Shown piece by piece: positions 18,185 through 26,926 of a stretch of DNA of 35,111 nucleotides (the first letter of the stretch is position 1; each line of letters opens with the position of its first letter). This DNA is from Candidatus Bathyarchaeota archaeon (GTDB taxonomy: Archaea; Thermoproteota; Bathyarchaeia; Bathyarchaeales; DTEX01): NCBI GenBank assembly GCA_003601835.1, contig PIYB01000008.1:1-35111 (forward strand). Reading direction: 5' to 3'. The notes under the pieces were generated by a model, which was not told the DNA's origin, made no database searches, and saw only the letters and a program-made list of their open reading frames with translations. The translations under genes and the position numbers were made by a program.

Positions 18185-18270
18185 AATGTGGACAAATCAT
18201 GGTTTTTCTCGTAAAAACCCCAAATCACACTTATTTGTATAAAATAGTAAAAAATCAAGGCGGTTTTAGC

Positions 18271-18399
18271 GTGAAGAGCATCATAGCCACCTTCAGAATC
18301 GAGAAACAGCTCCTAGAAAAATTTGACATTTCCTCCATCCAGAAAAAGAGGAAAAGTTTCTTGTTTAAAGTTTGCGCATCGTTTAAAACACGCAGATGA
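18271..18399 (+). CDS. Very small possible regulator/antitoxin-like ORF
   Basis: GTG start: VKSIIATFRIEKQLLEKFDISSIQKKRKSFLFKVCASFKTRR*. TTTGTATAAAATAG TATA-like element upstream. Confidence 0.25.
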   Translation: MKSIIATFRIEKQLLEKFDISSIQKKRKSFLFKVCASFKTRR

Positions 18400-18598
18400 G
18401 TGTTTGAGTGTTACAGACGCCTTCAATGCAATGGATCTTGTTCACCACAAGGTCCGCCACGTCCGTTAGTTCCTTCACGTTAACCGTGGCAACTATGTCG
18501 TATGCGCCGGTAACAGCACAAGCCTTCTCGACGCCTTCGACCTTAGAGACTTCCTTGACAACCTCAAGAGCCCTACCTAGAGCTGTCTGGATCAACAC
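18383..18598 (-). CDS. Stand-alone Lrp/AsnC ligand-binding (RAM) domain protein
   Basis: LIQTALGRALEVVKEVSKVEGVEKACAVTGAYDIVATVNVKELTDVADLVVNKIHCIEGVCNTQTLICVF. Confidence 0.85.
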   Translation of the reverse strand: MLIQTALGRALEVVKEVSKVEGVEKACAVTGAYDIVATVNVKELTDVADLVVNKIHCIEGVCNTQTLICVF

Positions 18599-18679
18599 GT
18601 ATGCACAAACCAGTTTAAACCCCTCCGGCTTTAGATATTTCTGAGAAACCTTTTATGTTTTCCGCACAAATCTACCGGT

Positions 18680-19408
18680 TCACCGCGTCAATGTTATCAC
18701 GCCATCCGCATACACTGGAACAATCTTGAAAACGTCAAGTTGAGAAGAAAACTCCACATCATCTTTGAACCCCAAACGCACAAGATGCTGAGCGTGTTCA
18801 CCCGTCATAACGGTTTCACACAAATTGTCTTCTGCTTGTTTAAACGCCAGCAAAGCTGCGGAGGCAGCGTCAGAAAGCTCTATCTTTTCCCGCGGCAGCC
18901 TTGCAGCTATGGCTCCGCCGCACAGGAAGTCTTCTAAGGAAAAACGTCCTTTTTTGCCAGACAACACCAGAGATATTCCTGTTTTGTTTCTTTCAGCGAC
19001 TTCTATTGCTTTGGATGCAACCGCGTGAGCGTTGAGAAACGCGCCTATTAGAACCCATTCCGCCGAGCTGGAACGGGACAAAGCCACTGTTCCGCTTGTT
19101 GTGGTGAGAATCAAGGTTTTCCCCGCAACCTTGCACTGGGTGAATTCCAACGGAGAGTTGCCAAGGTCAAACCTTTCAGGCTTCATTCCTTTTCTCTCTC
19201 CGGCAAGAAGAAAGTCTGGATGCTCCACGTGAAGCCGGTAAGCCTCCTTCAGCGTCATCACGGGAACAATCTTCTCAGCGCCGTTGGCTAAGGCGTTCAG
19301 TATGCTTGAGCTGCACCTTAGGACATCTATCACGATTATTACGTCTCCACGGTTGACCGCTTTGACAGCATGACTCGCCGTTAACTCAAGGTTCACCTTG
19401 ACAACCAT
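18680..19408 (-). CDS. comB: 2-phosphosulfolactate phosphatase family (ComB)
   Basis: VIDVLRCSSSILNALANGAEKIVPV, LAGERKGMKPERFDLGNSPLEF, LTTTSGTVAL. Confidence 0.92.
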   Translation of the reverse strand: MVVKVNLELTASHAVKAVNRGDVIIVIDVLRCSSSILNALANGAEKIVPVMTLKEAYRLHVEHPDFLLAGERKGMKPERFDLGNSPLEFTQCKVAGKTLILTTTSGTVALSRSSSAEWVLIGAFLNAHAVASKAIEVAERNKTGISLVLSGKKGRFSLEDFLCGGAIAARLPREKIELSDAASAALLAFKQAEDNLCETVMTGEHAQHLVRLGFKDDVEFSSQLDVFKIVPVYADGVITLTR

Positions 19409-19456
19409 TTCCGTTCACGCCGTTCCCCGGACGGTTATTGAGAACCCTTAAAATGT

Positions 19457-20563
19457 TTAGGAATAGAAGTCTTCCGGCGGGTCTCCCCAATCCGGAACTT
19501 TCAGCAGCCTCCCACCTTGAAGAGCAGACTGGTGGGCAACCAAGCCTGGCGCACAGTAGCGTACGGTTTCCCAGATGTTGATGCGGGGAAGCCTATGACG
19601 GTTCACAGAATCAACGAACTCGTGCACAAGATACGCGTGGGCTCCGCCGTGTCCACCTAGGTTTGAGGCAAGAGGCTCAGGTAACCATTCATGATGTTTT
19701 GTCGGTTGAACAATCTGTTTTCCGTTTTTGTCAGCCCAAACTGCGCCTGCAAGGTTGTGTTCGAAGCTGCCTTCGGTTCCGTAAACGCCGCTTGCTCTTT
19801 CACAGCCAAGGTGCCCTATCCTACGGAACTCGGAGATCAAGGCGGTTGCGCCGTTGCTCATCTTGAACAGTGCGGTTTCATTCGAGAAGACGTTTTTGTG
19901 GATGGTGTCCTTCCGGAACCAGTCATCGTTCGGGTAGATGAATCCCTGCGCAGAAACCTCGGTCATGTGAGCCTTCATTATTGAGACTGGGAAACAAACT
20001 GAATGCGTGGGATGGCTCATTGGAGCCGCACCTGTTTTGTCCCGTCTCCATTTGTCACCCCAACGGTTCTTAGCAACCTCGTAGAGCCCGTGACTAAGGT
20101 CGTGAAAATACTCAGCTCGGCAGTGCACGAATTCTCCGAAGGCGCCATCCTCAGCCTTTTTCCTACAGAACGCGTTCTCAGGTCTGAAGTAACTGGTCTC
20201 TCCGTTCATGTAAATCATACCGGTCTGTTTCACGGTTTTGACTAGAGCGTCGCATTCTTCGAGGGACTTCGCCGCAGGAACAGCTGTGTACACATGTTTA
20301 CCGGATTTCATGGCTTGAATCGCTTGCCGCGCGTGAAGCCAAGGTTGCGTGATGGTTGCTGAAGCCTCAATGTCCGAGCAGCAGATTTCGTCAAGACTGT
20401 GATAGGTCTCGGAGACCCCGTGTTTTTCCGCGAAATGTTTCAACCGGTCCTTCTTAAGGTCGCACAGAGCGAATCTTTCAACATCAGGATGGTTCTTGAA
20501 CAGGTCTATGAATGCTTGACCGAACATTCCGACGCCTACTAGTCCAAGGCTTATTCCCAACAT
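19457..20563 (-). CDS. Gfo/Idh/MocA family protein, non-EKP variant
   Basis: GLVGVGMFGQAFI Rossmann motif; HVYTAVPAAKSLEECD at the usual EKP position. Confidence 0.88.
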   Translation of the reverse strand: MLGISLGLVGVGMFGQAFIDLFKNHPDVERFALCDLKKDRLKHFAEKHGVSETYHSLDEICCSDIEASATITQPWLHARQAIQAMKSGKHVYTAVPAAKSLEECDALVKTVKQTGMIYMNGETSYFRPENAFCRKKAEDGAFGEFVHCRAEYFHDLSHGLYEVAKNRWGDKWRRDKTGAAPMSHPTHSVCFPVSIMKAHMTEVSAQGFIYPNDDWFRKDTIHKNVFSNETALFKMSNGATALISEFRRIGHLGCERASGVYGTEGSFEHNLAGAVWADKNGKQIVQPTKHHEWLPEPLASNLGGHGGAHAYLVHEFVDSVNRHRLPRINIWETVRYCAPGLVAHQSALQGGRLLKVPDWGDPPEDFYS

Positions 20564-20772
20564 TTTCCTCTCCAGAGATTATTCCTTTTCTTGTTCACCA
20601 TCAAACAAGAACAGATGAACGGATAAAGATATGCTGAGAAAAACCTGAAAAAATGTTCCGTTAACGCTGGTTCCAAGTTCTTCTGCGTCTACATGCCTGT
20701 TTGACATGGGAAACCTTTTTTACGGCATCGCGTCTTCATATTCCTCTGGCTTGGCTTGTAGTGGTACCTAAT

Positions 20773-22230
20773 ATGTCTAAAGCTGACGGCACAATCAAGA
20801 TTGGGCTTGAGGTTCACACCCAGTTAACCAGCTTGAAAAGTAAGCTTTTCTGCAGTTGCTCATCGGATTATCGGGGAAAAGAACCAAACTCCGTTGTTTG
20901 CCCTGTTTGTTTAGGTCTACCCGGTTCTCTTCCGGTTCTGAACAAGAAGGCAGTCGAGTATGCTGTTATGGCTGCCTTAGCATTCAATTGCAAGATTTCT
21001 AAACGGATGTTCTTCTTCCGTAAGAACTACTATTACCCAGACTTGCCGAAGAATTTTCAGATCACCCAGTACGACAAGGCTGGAGGGGTTCCGCTGGCTA
21101 CAAACGGCTATCTATATATTGGGGAACAAGGGAAACGAAAGAAGATAAAAATCAGCAGGATTCACCTAGAAGAAGACCCCGGTAGACTTGTTCACCTTGG
21201 CCCCATTGACCAGTCACCCTACACGCTTGTTGACTACAACCGTTCCGGCATAGCGCTTCTTGAAACAGTCACTGAGCCGGATATGAACTCGCCGAGGGAA
21301 GCCAGGGTTTTCCTTCAAAAGCTAAGATCCGTCTTGGAACATCTCGGCATCTTTGACGGCAGTCTTGAAGGCGCCATGCGATGTGACGCCAACATCTCTT
21401 TGGCTGGCGGAACAAGGGTTGAGGTTAAAAACATCTCCTCGTTCAAAGAGGTTGAACGTGCTCTGAGCTTCGAAATCATGAGGCAGAAAGGACTGTTGGA
21501 AAGGGGAGTTGCGGTGAAAAGGGAGACACGGCACTGGGATGCAACCCGCCGGATAACCGTTTCTCTTCGCACCAAAGAAGAGGAGCAGGATTACCGTTAC
21601 TTCCCTGAACCTGACCTTGTGCCGATTGAGCTAAGCGAGGAGTACATAAACAAGGTTCGGTCGATGATGCCTGAGCTCCCTGATGACCGGATGAAACGGT
21701 TCATGTCCTCGTATGGTTTACCGCGATACGATGCAGGAGTCTTGGTGAGCTCGAAGGCTCTGGCTGATTTCTTCGAGGAATGCGTGAAGCTATACAATAA
21801 ACCTAAGGACATAAGTAACTGGATGATGAGCGACCTTCTTAGATACTTGTACGAAAACAATCTTGAGCTGCAAGAATCCAAAATTACCCCTGAGAAGCTT
21901 GTGGAGATGATCCGCCTCATCGACGAGGACGTCATAAGCGGAAAGATCGCGAAAAGAATCTTGCCTAAAATCATTTTAACCGGGAAGCCGCCTCGAAAGA
22001 TTGTTGAAGAAGAAGGCATGATGAAAATAACGGACCGCCAGGTTCTCAGCGAACTGATTGACCGCGTCTTCTCAGAGAACCCGAAGGCTGTTAAAGATGC
22101 GCTTGTAGATGAAAAAGCCGTCCATTACTTGATAGGGCAGCTGATGAAAAAAACCGAGGGAAAGGCTGATCCTTCTCTAGCTGCGAAGATGGTGAACGAA
22201 AAACTCCACAGCATCAAAAAGAAAACCTGA
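20773..22230 (+). CDS. gatB: Asp-tRNA(Asn)/Glu-tRNA(Gln) amidotransferase subunit B
   Basis: IGLEVHTQL, CPVCLGLPGSLPVLN, KNYYYPDLPKNFQITQYD, DYNRSGIALLETVTEPD. Start MSKADG preferred over 20701. Confidence 0.95.
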   Translation: MSKADGTIKIGLEVHTQLTSLKSKLFCSCSSDYRGKEPNSVVCPVCLGLPGSLPVLNKKAVEYAVMAALAFNCKISKRMFFFRKNYYYPDLPKNFQITQYDKAGGVPLATNGYLYIGEQGKRKKIKISRIHLEEDPGRLVHLGPIDQSPYTLVDYNRSGIALLETVTEPDMNSPREARVFLQKLRSVLEHLGIFDGSLEGAMRCDANISLAGGTRVEVKNISSFKEVERALSFEIMRQKGLLERGVAVKRETRHWDATRRITVSLRTKEEEQDYRYFPEPDLVPIELSEEYINKVRSMMPELPDDRMKRFMSSYGLPRYDAGVLVSSKALADFFEECVKLYNKPKDISNWMMSDLLRYLYENNLELQESKITPEKLVEMIRLIDEDVISGKIAKRILPKIILTGKPPRKIVEEEGMMKITDRQVLSELIDRVFSENPKAVKDALVDEKAVHYLIGQLMKKTEGKADPSLAAKMVNEKLHSIKKKT

Positions 22231-22257
22231 AAACCATAGCCTCCGGTTTTCCATAGT

Positions 22258-23334
22258 TCAGGGTTCCAGAGCTATCTCTTTCTGTTGCTCAGCTGACAAG
22301 TAGATGGCGTCAATTATCTTCATGCATTCTAAACCGTGTTCCCCGGTGGCAACAGGGGTTTTATCATCTAGGATGCAGTCTACGAAATGCGCCATAGCGG
22401 TTCCGATTTTGTGTTTCGTCGCTAGTATGAGGCTGTCTTTCAAGATGCCGTTCTCTTCCGTGAACATCTTCGCTTCAAAGTTGTATCCTTCGTTAAAGTT
22501 CCTCTGGATAATCCCGCCTTTTGTGCCAAGAATCTGGGTCACCATGTCCTCTTTTTTCTCGGAATACCCGTCCCAGCTCGTCTCAAGTATCAGGGTTGCA
22601 CCGTTGTCAAGTCTGATGAAAGCCACAGCGAGGTCTTCCACATCATACTTCACGCCTGCTTCTGCTGCGAGCTTTTTTCCAACATAATCGTAGGTGCTGG
22701 CGGAAACCGTAACCGCGCGTGGATATCCCATAAACCACAGTGCAAGGTCAAGCCTATGCACTCCAAGGTTAATAAGCGGTCCGCCGCCGGACAAAGATTT
22801 TACGCCAAACCAGCTCCCGAACTTGGGGATTCCTCCTCTGCGTCTGTGCCACACCGTTCTGCAGTAATAGATCTTTCCGATGGCGCCTTTGTCGATTATC
22901 TTCTTCAAGGCGATACAGTGATCGATGAACCTGTAGCTAAAGTCAATCATCAGCTTCCGGTCATTCTTTTTAGCCGCCTTAAGCATCTCTTCAGCCTCTT
23001 GAGCATTCATCGCCATAGGTTTTTCGCAGAGAACGTGAATTCCCTTGTTTAGAGCTTTGATCGTGACTGGTGCATGCAGATAGTTCGGAAGAGCCACGCT
23101 TACCCCGTCAAGTTCCAAAGGAGCATCCAACATCTCATCTATGCTCGTATAAGCGTAAGGAACATTGTATTCCTTAGCCACTTTTTTGAGCAAAGTTTCG
23201 TTTATGTCGCACACCGCAACAACTTCGGATCGCTCATAAGCAGCATAGTTTCGCAGATGGTGTTTTCCAATGCCAAGCCCAATGACGCCGATCCTTGCCT
23301 TCCTTTTTCCCGCCAACAGACCCTCACCGTTCAA
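22258..23334 (-). CDS. Gfo/Idh/MocA family oxidoreductase
   Basis: IGVIGLGIGKHHLRNY, HVLCEKPMAMNAQEAEEML. Confidence 0.93.
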   Translation of the reverse strand: MNGEGLLAGKRKARIGVIGLGIGKHHLRNYAAYERSEVVAVCDINETLLKKVAKEYNVPYAYTSIDEMLDAPLELDGVSVALPNYLHAPVTIKALNKGIHVLCEKPMAMNAQEAEEMLKAAKKNDRKLMIDFSYRFIDHCIALKKIIDKGAIGKIYYCRTVWHRRRGGIPKFGSWFGVKSLSGGGPLINLGVHRLDLALWFMGYPRAVTVSASTYDYVGKKLAAEAGVKYDVEDLAVAFIRLDNGATLILETSWDGYSEKKEDMVTQILGTKGGIIQRNFNEGYNFEAKMFTEENGILKDSLILATKHKIGTAMAHFVDCILDDKTPVATGEHGLECMKIIDAIYLSAEQQKEIALEP

Positions 23335-23392
23335 ACAGCATTCTCACAATTCATAAAAAGCAGCGTGGAGGCTTAAAACAGTTGAAGAAGGT

Positions 23393-24034
23393 CTAGAGGC
23401 CTTCTTGAACATCCGTTCCCAAAACTCTTCTAAGAACCTTGTAAACGCGAAGCGCCGCTTCACGGTCCACCATAAAGCCTGAAGTTGAACCAAGCAGACA
23501 GAAACCCGTTAAACCTCTTATCTCGGCGAGGCCAAGCAGAATTCCATGGGCACCGACGATTTTTCCGCCTCTATAAATGACCGCGCCGTTCTCGACGCAT
23601 TTCTGGGCTTCCTTTTTCGAGATTGCGGCTACATACACTTCGTGTGTTGGTTGAGGCGAAACGGCGCCAGCTATCGTTATCACCGATCTGCATCCAAGCT
23701 TCACAGCGTAGTCTAACACGTCGCTGCAGACCTCGTAGTGCGCCGGGATCTCCTCTAAGGCAGGTTGGCTGTCCCCTGTGAGAATTACGAGGTTGCGGCC
23801 TGTGGTTGAGGCGAAGAACTCGTATTTAGGCGGGCGGCAAATCCCTTTATTGTTAATAAACACGTAGTCAGGGAACGTGGGTGAATATAGCTCCGCGAAG
23901 AGGCTTGCACGTGAAAACTCGATCAGAAGCCTTGAAACGATCTTGCCTATGTTTCCGATGCCAGGTAGCCCTATGACGAGAACGGGGTCTTTAAGCTCAG
24001 GACGAAAGATTTCACGGATCTGTGTGTTCTTCAT
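23393..24034 (-). CDS. PAC2 family (proteasome assembly chaperone-like) protein
   Basis: PVLVIGLPGIGNIGKIVSRLLIE, GAHGILLGLAEIRGLTGFCLLGST. Confidence 0.88.
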   Translation of the reverse strand: MKNTQIREIFRPELKDPVLVIGLPGIGNIGKIVSRLLIEFSRASLFAELYSPTFPDYVFINNKGICRPPKYEFFASTTGRNLVILTGDSQPALEEIPAHYEVCSDVLDYAVKLGCRSVITIAGAVSPQPTHEVYVAAISKKEAQKCVENGAVIYRGGKIVGAHGILLGLAEIRGLTGFCLLGSTSGFMVDREAALRVYKVLRRVLGTDVQEGL

Positions 24035-24154
24035 CAGGATAACCCTTTGCTGAAAGATCTGTAGTAGTCTGTATGGGCTCTTCGTTTATATGCAAATGCT
24101 GAACGTTTAATAAGCATTCCTTCACGGACCATATGTGAACGCGGTGAAACAGTC

Positions 24155-24622
24155 TTGATGAAGGGTGAACTCAAATCGAAATTCTACGAAGAATGCCTAA
24201 AGGAAATAGCGTGCAAGGCTGAAGGCAAAACGGTTCTGGAAAAGATGAAGATTGTATGCACGGTTTTGAAGAAGCACCTTCCATACTATTTCTGGGTCGG
24301 CTTCTATTTCCCTAAAGAAGACCGTCTGGAGCTCGGTCCATCAAAAGGTCCGCCTGCATGCGCCCAAATACCCTATTCCGGCGTCTGCGGGAAGGCTGCG
24401 AAAACAGAGAGACCGGTTGTTGTGCCTGATGTCAACAAGTTTCCAAGACATGTTGTCTGTGACCCCCGGTCGAAGTCGGAGATCGCTTTACCCGTTTTCA
24501 ACTGGACAGGCAGCCTCATAGCGGTCTTCGATGTTGACAGTGAAGAGCTTGGGAGCTTTGATGACACGGACCGAAAATGGCTTGAAAGAATTCTCAGGGA
24601 AACTTTTTCAGTAAAAACCTGA
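24155..24622 (+). CDS. GAF-domain free methionine-R-sulfoxide reductase-like protein
   Basis: ACAQIPYSGVCGKAA...VPDVNKFPRHVVCDPRSKSEIALPVF retains the three Cys positions expected for fRMsr. Confidence 0.85.
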   Translation: MMKGELKSKFYEECLKEIACKAEGKTVLEKMKIVCTVLKKHLPYYFWVGFYFPKEDRLELGPSKGPPACAQIPYSGVCGKAAKTERPVVVPDVNKFPRHVVCDPRSKSEIALPVFNWTGSLIAVFDVDSEELGSFDDTDRKWLERILRETFSVKT

Positions 24623-24697
24623 CATCTGAAGAGAAAGGCTTTCAACGAGCGCTGTTGTCTGATTGTTCCAGCTCCCCACTTGAACCCGCATTTTTGT

Positions 24698-26035
24698 TTA
24701 GAGGAAATCTGCAAGCCTCTTTTGTCTAGACCTTTTCGTGTTTTCTTCAGCCTGTTTGTTCTGAACAATTTTCAACTTTTCATCCGTTTTCTGTTTCTCT
24801 TCATCCGCAGGTTCTTCGAATATCTCGATCCGCCCGTAAACTCCATCGTATCCCGGTATAACCCTGATGTTTTCCGTTCGAACCCGGATTATGGCTTCAG
24901 CGATCTTCGGGTCAACTGTCTCCGCCATGTCGCTGAAAGACGCCTCTGTGAGAACCGTGAACTCGTCGCCGAACCTCGAGATGAGACGGTTATAGATTCT
25001 CCAAACTTTCTGTACACCCGGGTAAGTTGCACCCAGCAAGACTTGGATAACCTCGCTGAGTGGAAGAAGACGGACGAAGCCGGGGACGCCCGCAGGCTTG
25101 AATCCTGTTGGACGGTCAGCAAGCTCATCCACACGCTGTTCAACGCCTTTCGTAAGTTTCCTGCGGCAGACAGGGCAAATACCTCCGAATTTTATGGCTT
25201 CTTCAGGCGGAAGCGAAACGTTGCAGTTCCGATGTCCCGTCCAATGATATTTTCCGTAGTCCGGATATGTTTCCACCGTGAAAGGAAAACGTTGAGGATC
25301 CTTGCTTCGGATGGCATCAACAACAGCGGCGTAACTCATCTCCTTCAGCTCGAACACGTTGGCCTCTCGTCCTATTCGCCAAGGCCAACTTGAATGCGAA
25401 TCACTGTTCGAAACGAGTGTGAACCGGTCTAAAGCACTTAGGCGCCAGTTCATAGCTGGATCAGAGGAAAGCCCCGTTTCAACGGCGAAGATGTGCCTTG
25501 TCATGTCTTGATAGCAGTCTTCGATACGATCAAACCCGCTGAACGCGCCGAAAAGACTGAACCAAGGGGTCCAGATGTGCGCAGGAATCACAACGTTGCC
25601 AGCAGAGACTTCCATAATCTCCTCAACCAGCGCAGCTGCATTCATGTCTAAGGCGGGTCTGCCGTCAACCTCAAGCGCGCCGTAATGGGCTAACCGGTCG
25701 TTTATCTGTGCAGCCGTCTCGAGGCTTGGGGTTAAGATAAGGTGATGAATCTTCTTGGTTTTTCCTTCGAAGGTGAATATGGTCCCAACTTCGCCGGTGA
25801 CCATGAATTTCAGAGGTGACCTTGCTGCTTTAACGGGCTTGTATAGTCCCGTGTTCTGTTCTTCAACAAGTTTCTCCTTTAGCTCTTTGAACCATTGTGG
25901 ATGGGTGAAATCTCCGGTTCCAACGAGGTTCAATCCTTTGACCGGCGCGAAACGTGTAATTTCGTCTATATCCATCCGTGTGCTCGTCGCTCGGCTATAT
26001 TTGCTGTGAATGTGAAGGTCTGCTATCACCCGCAT
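24698..26035 (-). CDS. PHP-domain protein, EndoQ-like (archaeal endonuclease Q family)
   Basis: DLHIHSKYSRATS, GTGDFTHPQWF, HLILTP, NSDSHSSWP; Cys cluster CNVSLPPEEAIKFGGICPVC; C-terminal QKRLADFL resembles a PIP box. Confidence 0.85.
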   Translation of the reverse strand: MRVIADLHIHSKYSRATSTRMDIDEITRFAPVKGLNLVGTGDFTHPQWFKELKEKLVEEQNTGLYKPVKAARSPLKFMVTGEVGTIFTFEGKTKKIHHLILTPSLETAAQINDRLAHYGALEVDGRPALDMNAAALVEEIMEVSAGNVVIPAHIWTPWFSLFGAFSGFDRIEDCYQDMTRHIFAVETGLSSDPAMNWRLSALDRFTLVSNSDSHSSWPWRIGREANVFELKEMSYAAVVDAIRSKDPQRFPFTVETYPDYGKYHWTGHRNCNVSLPPEEAIKFGGICPVCRRKLTKGVEQRVDELADRPTGFKPAGVPGFVRLLPLSEVIQVLLGATYPGVQKVWRIYNRLISRFGDEFTVLTEASFSDMAETVDPKIAEAIIRVRTENIRVIPGYDGVYGRIEIFEEPADEEKQKTDEKLKIVQNKQAEENTKRSRQKRLADFL

Positions 26036-26129
26036 CTCGACGCATCCATAATCTTGCAGACAAACTTGTTCCTTATTTTGTCGTCAACAGGCATATACGG
26101 GTTTCTGAAAGACGTAAGATTCGTGCTGC

Positions 26130-26789
26130 TTACTTTTGTTTTGCGGTTTCATCGTTCTTGTCTTCGAGCGGGAAGAATTTTTCCCAGTCAATTTTGAACA
26201 TAGCCACAATTATGATAACAAGGAGAACCAGAGAAGCTATGGTGGTTAAAGGTCCACCTTCTCCGCCTAGAAGGGTTTCGATTATGTCGATGGACAGACT
26301 TCCACCGTAAGCCAGTACGAAGCACATCAACATTTTCCCCAACAAGCAAGGCAGAAAAGCCTTGAGGAAACTGTACCGCATTATGCCCAGCGGAATAAAG
26401 AGAAGATCATCAGGAAGAGGTGTCAAGGCGAAAACAAAGATAGCTACCGCACCGTAGCGGTCGAAGATTCTGAGGATGAAATTCGCCTTTTTCCGCTGTT
26501 CTTCGCTTATTATGGTTCTGCCGTAGTACCCTAGGAAATAGCCGAATAGTTCCCCTATAGCTGAGCCTATTCCTCCAGACAGTGCGATAAGGAAAGGGTT
26601 CAGGATGCCGAGGGAGCCTAGGTAAAAGATGATGACTGTGTACGGTACGGGCAGGATTATTGAAGATGTCCCTATGAAACTAACAAAAAAAATTCCAGGG
26701 TAACCGTACTGTAACGCAACAGATTTCAGCCACTCATCGAACTGTTGCAGCCACTCCCAGCTTTGCTGCACATTAAAGTCAAACGGCAA
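26130..26789 (-). CDS. DedA/VTT-domain membrane protein
   Basis: SIILPVPYTVIIFYLGSLGILNPFLIALSGGIGSAIGELFGYFLGYYGR and hydrophobic segments. Confidence 0.88.
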   Translation of the reverse strand: MPFDFNVQQSWEWLQQFDEWLKSVALQYGYPGIFFVSFIGTSSIILPVPYTVIIFYLGSLGILNPFLIALSGGIGSAIGELFGYFLGYYGRTIISEEQRKKANFILRIFDRYGAVAIFVFALTPLPDDLLFIPLGIMRYSFLKAFLPCLLGKMLMCFVLAYGGSLSIDIIETLLGGEGGPLTTIASLVLLVIIIVAMFKIDWEKFFPLEDKNDETAKQK

Positions 26790-26926
26790 CCCTAAGCCTT
26801 CTCCAATAACTCTGTAACATCCCTTGTTTTCATTCAGGAATCTTAAAAACCTATCTAGGCGGCATCACGGCATCATAAAGAAGCCTTAAATCTGAAGGTG
26901 CGTACTATTAGTCGGTTTTGAAGGGT

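Noticed and set aside
24680-25393. 237-aa plus-strand ORF
   Set aside because: Fully antisense to the well-supported EndoQ-like gene; low-complexity translation with no recognisable motifs; shadow ORF.
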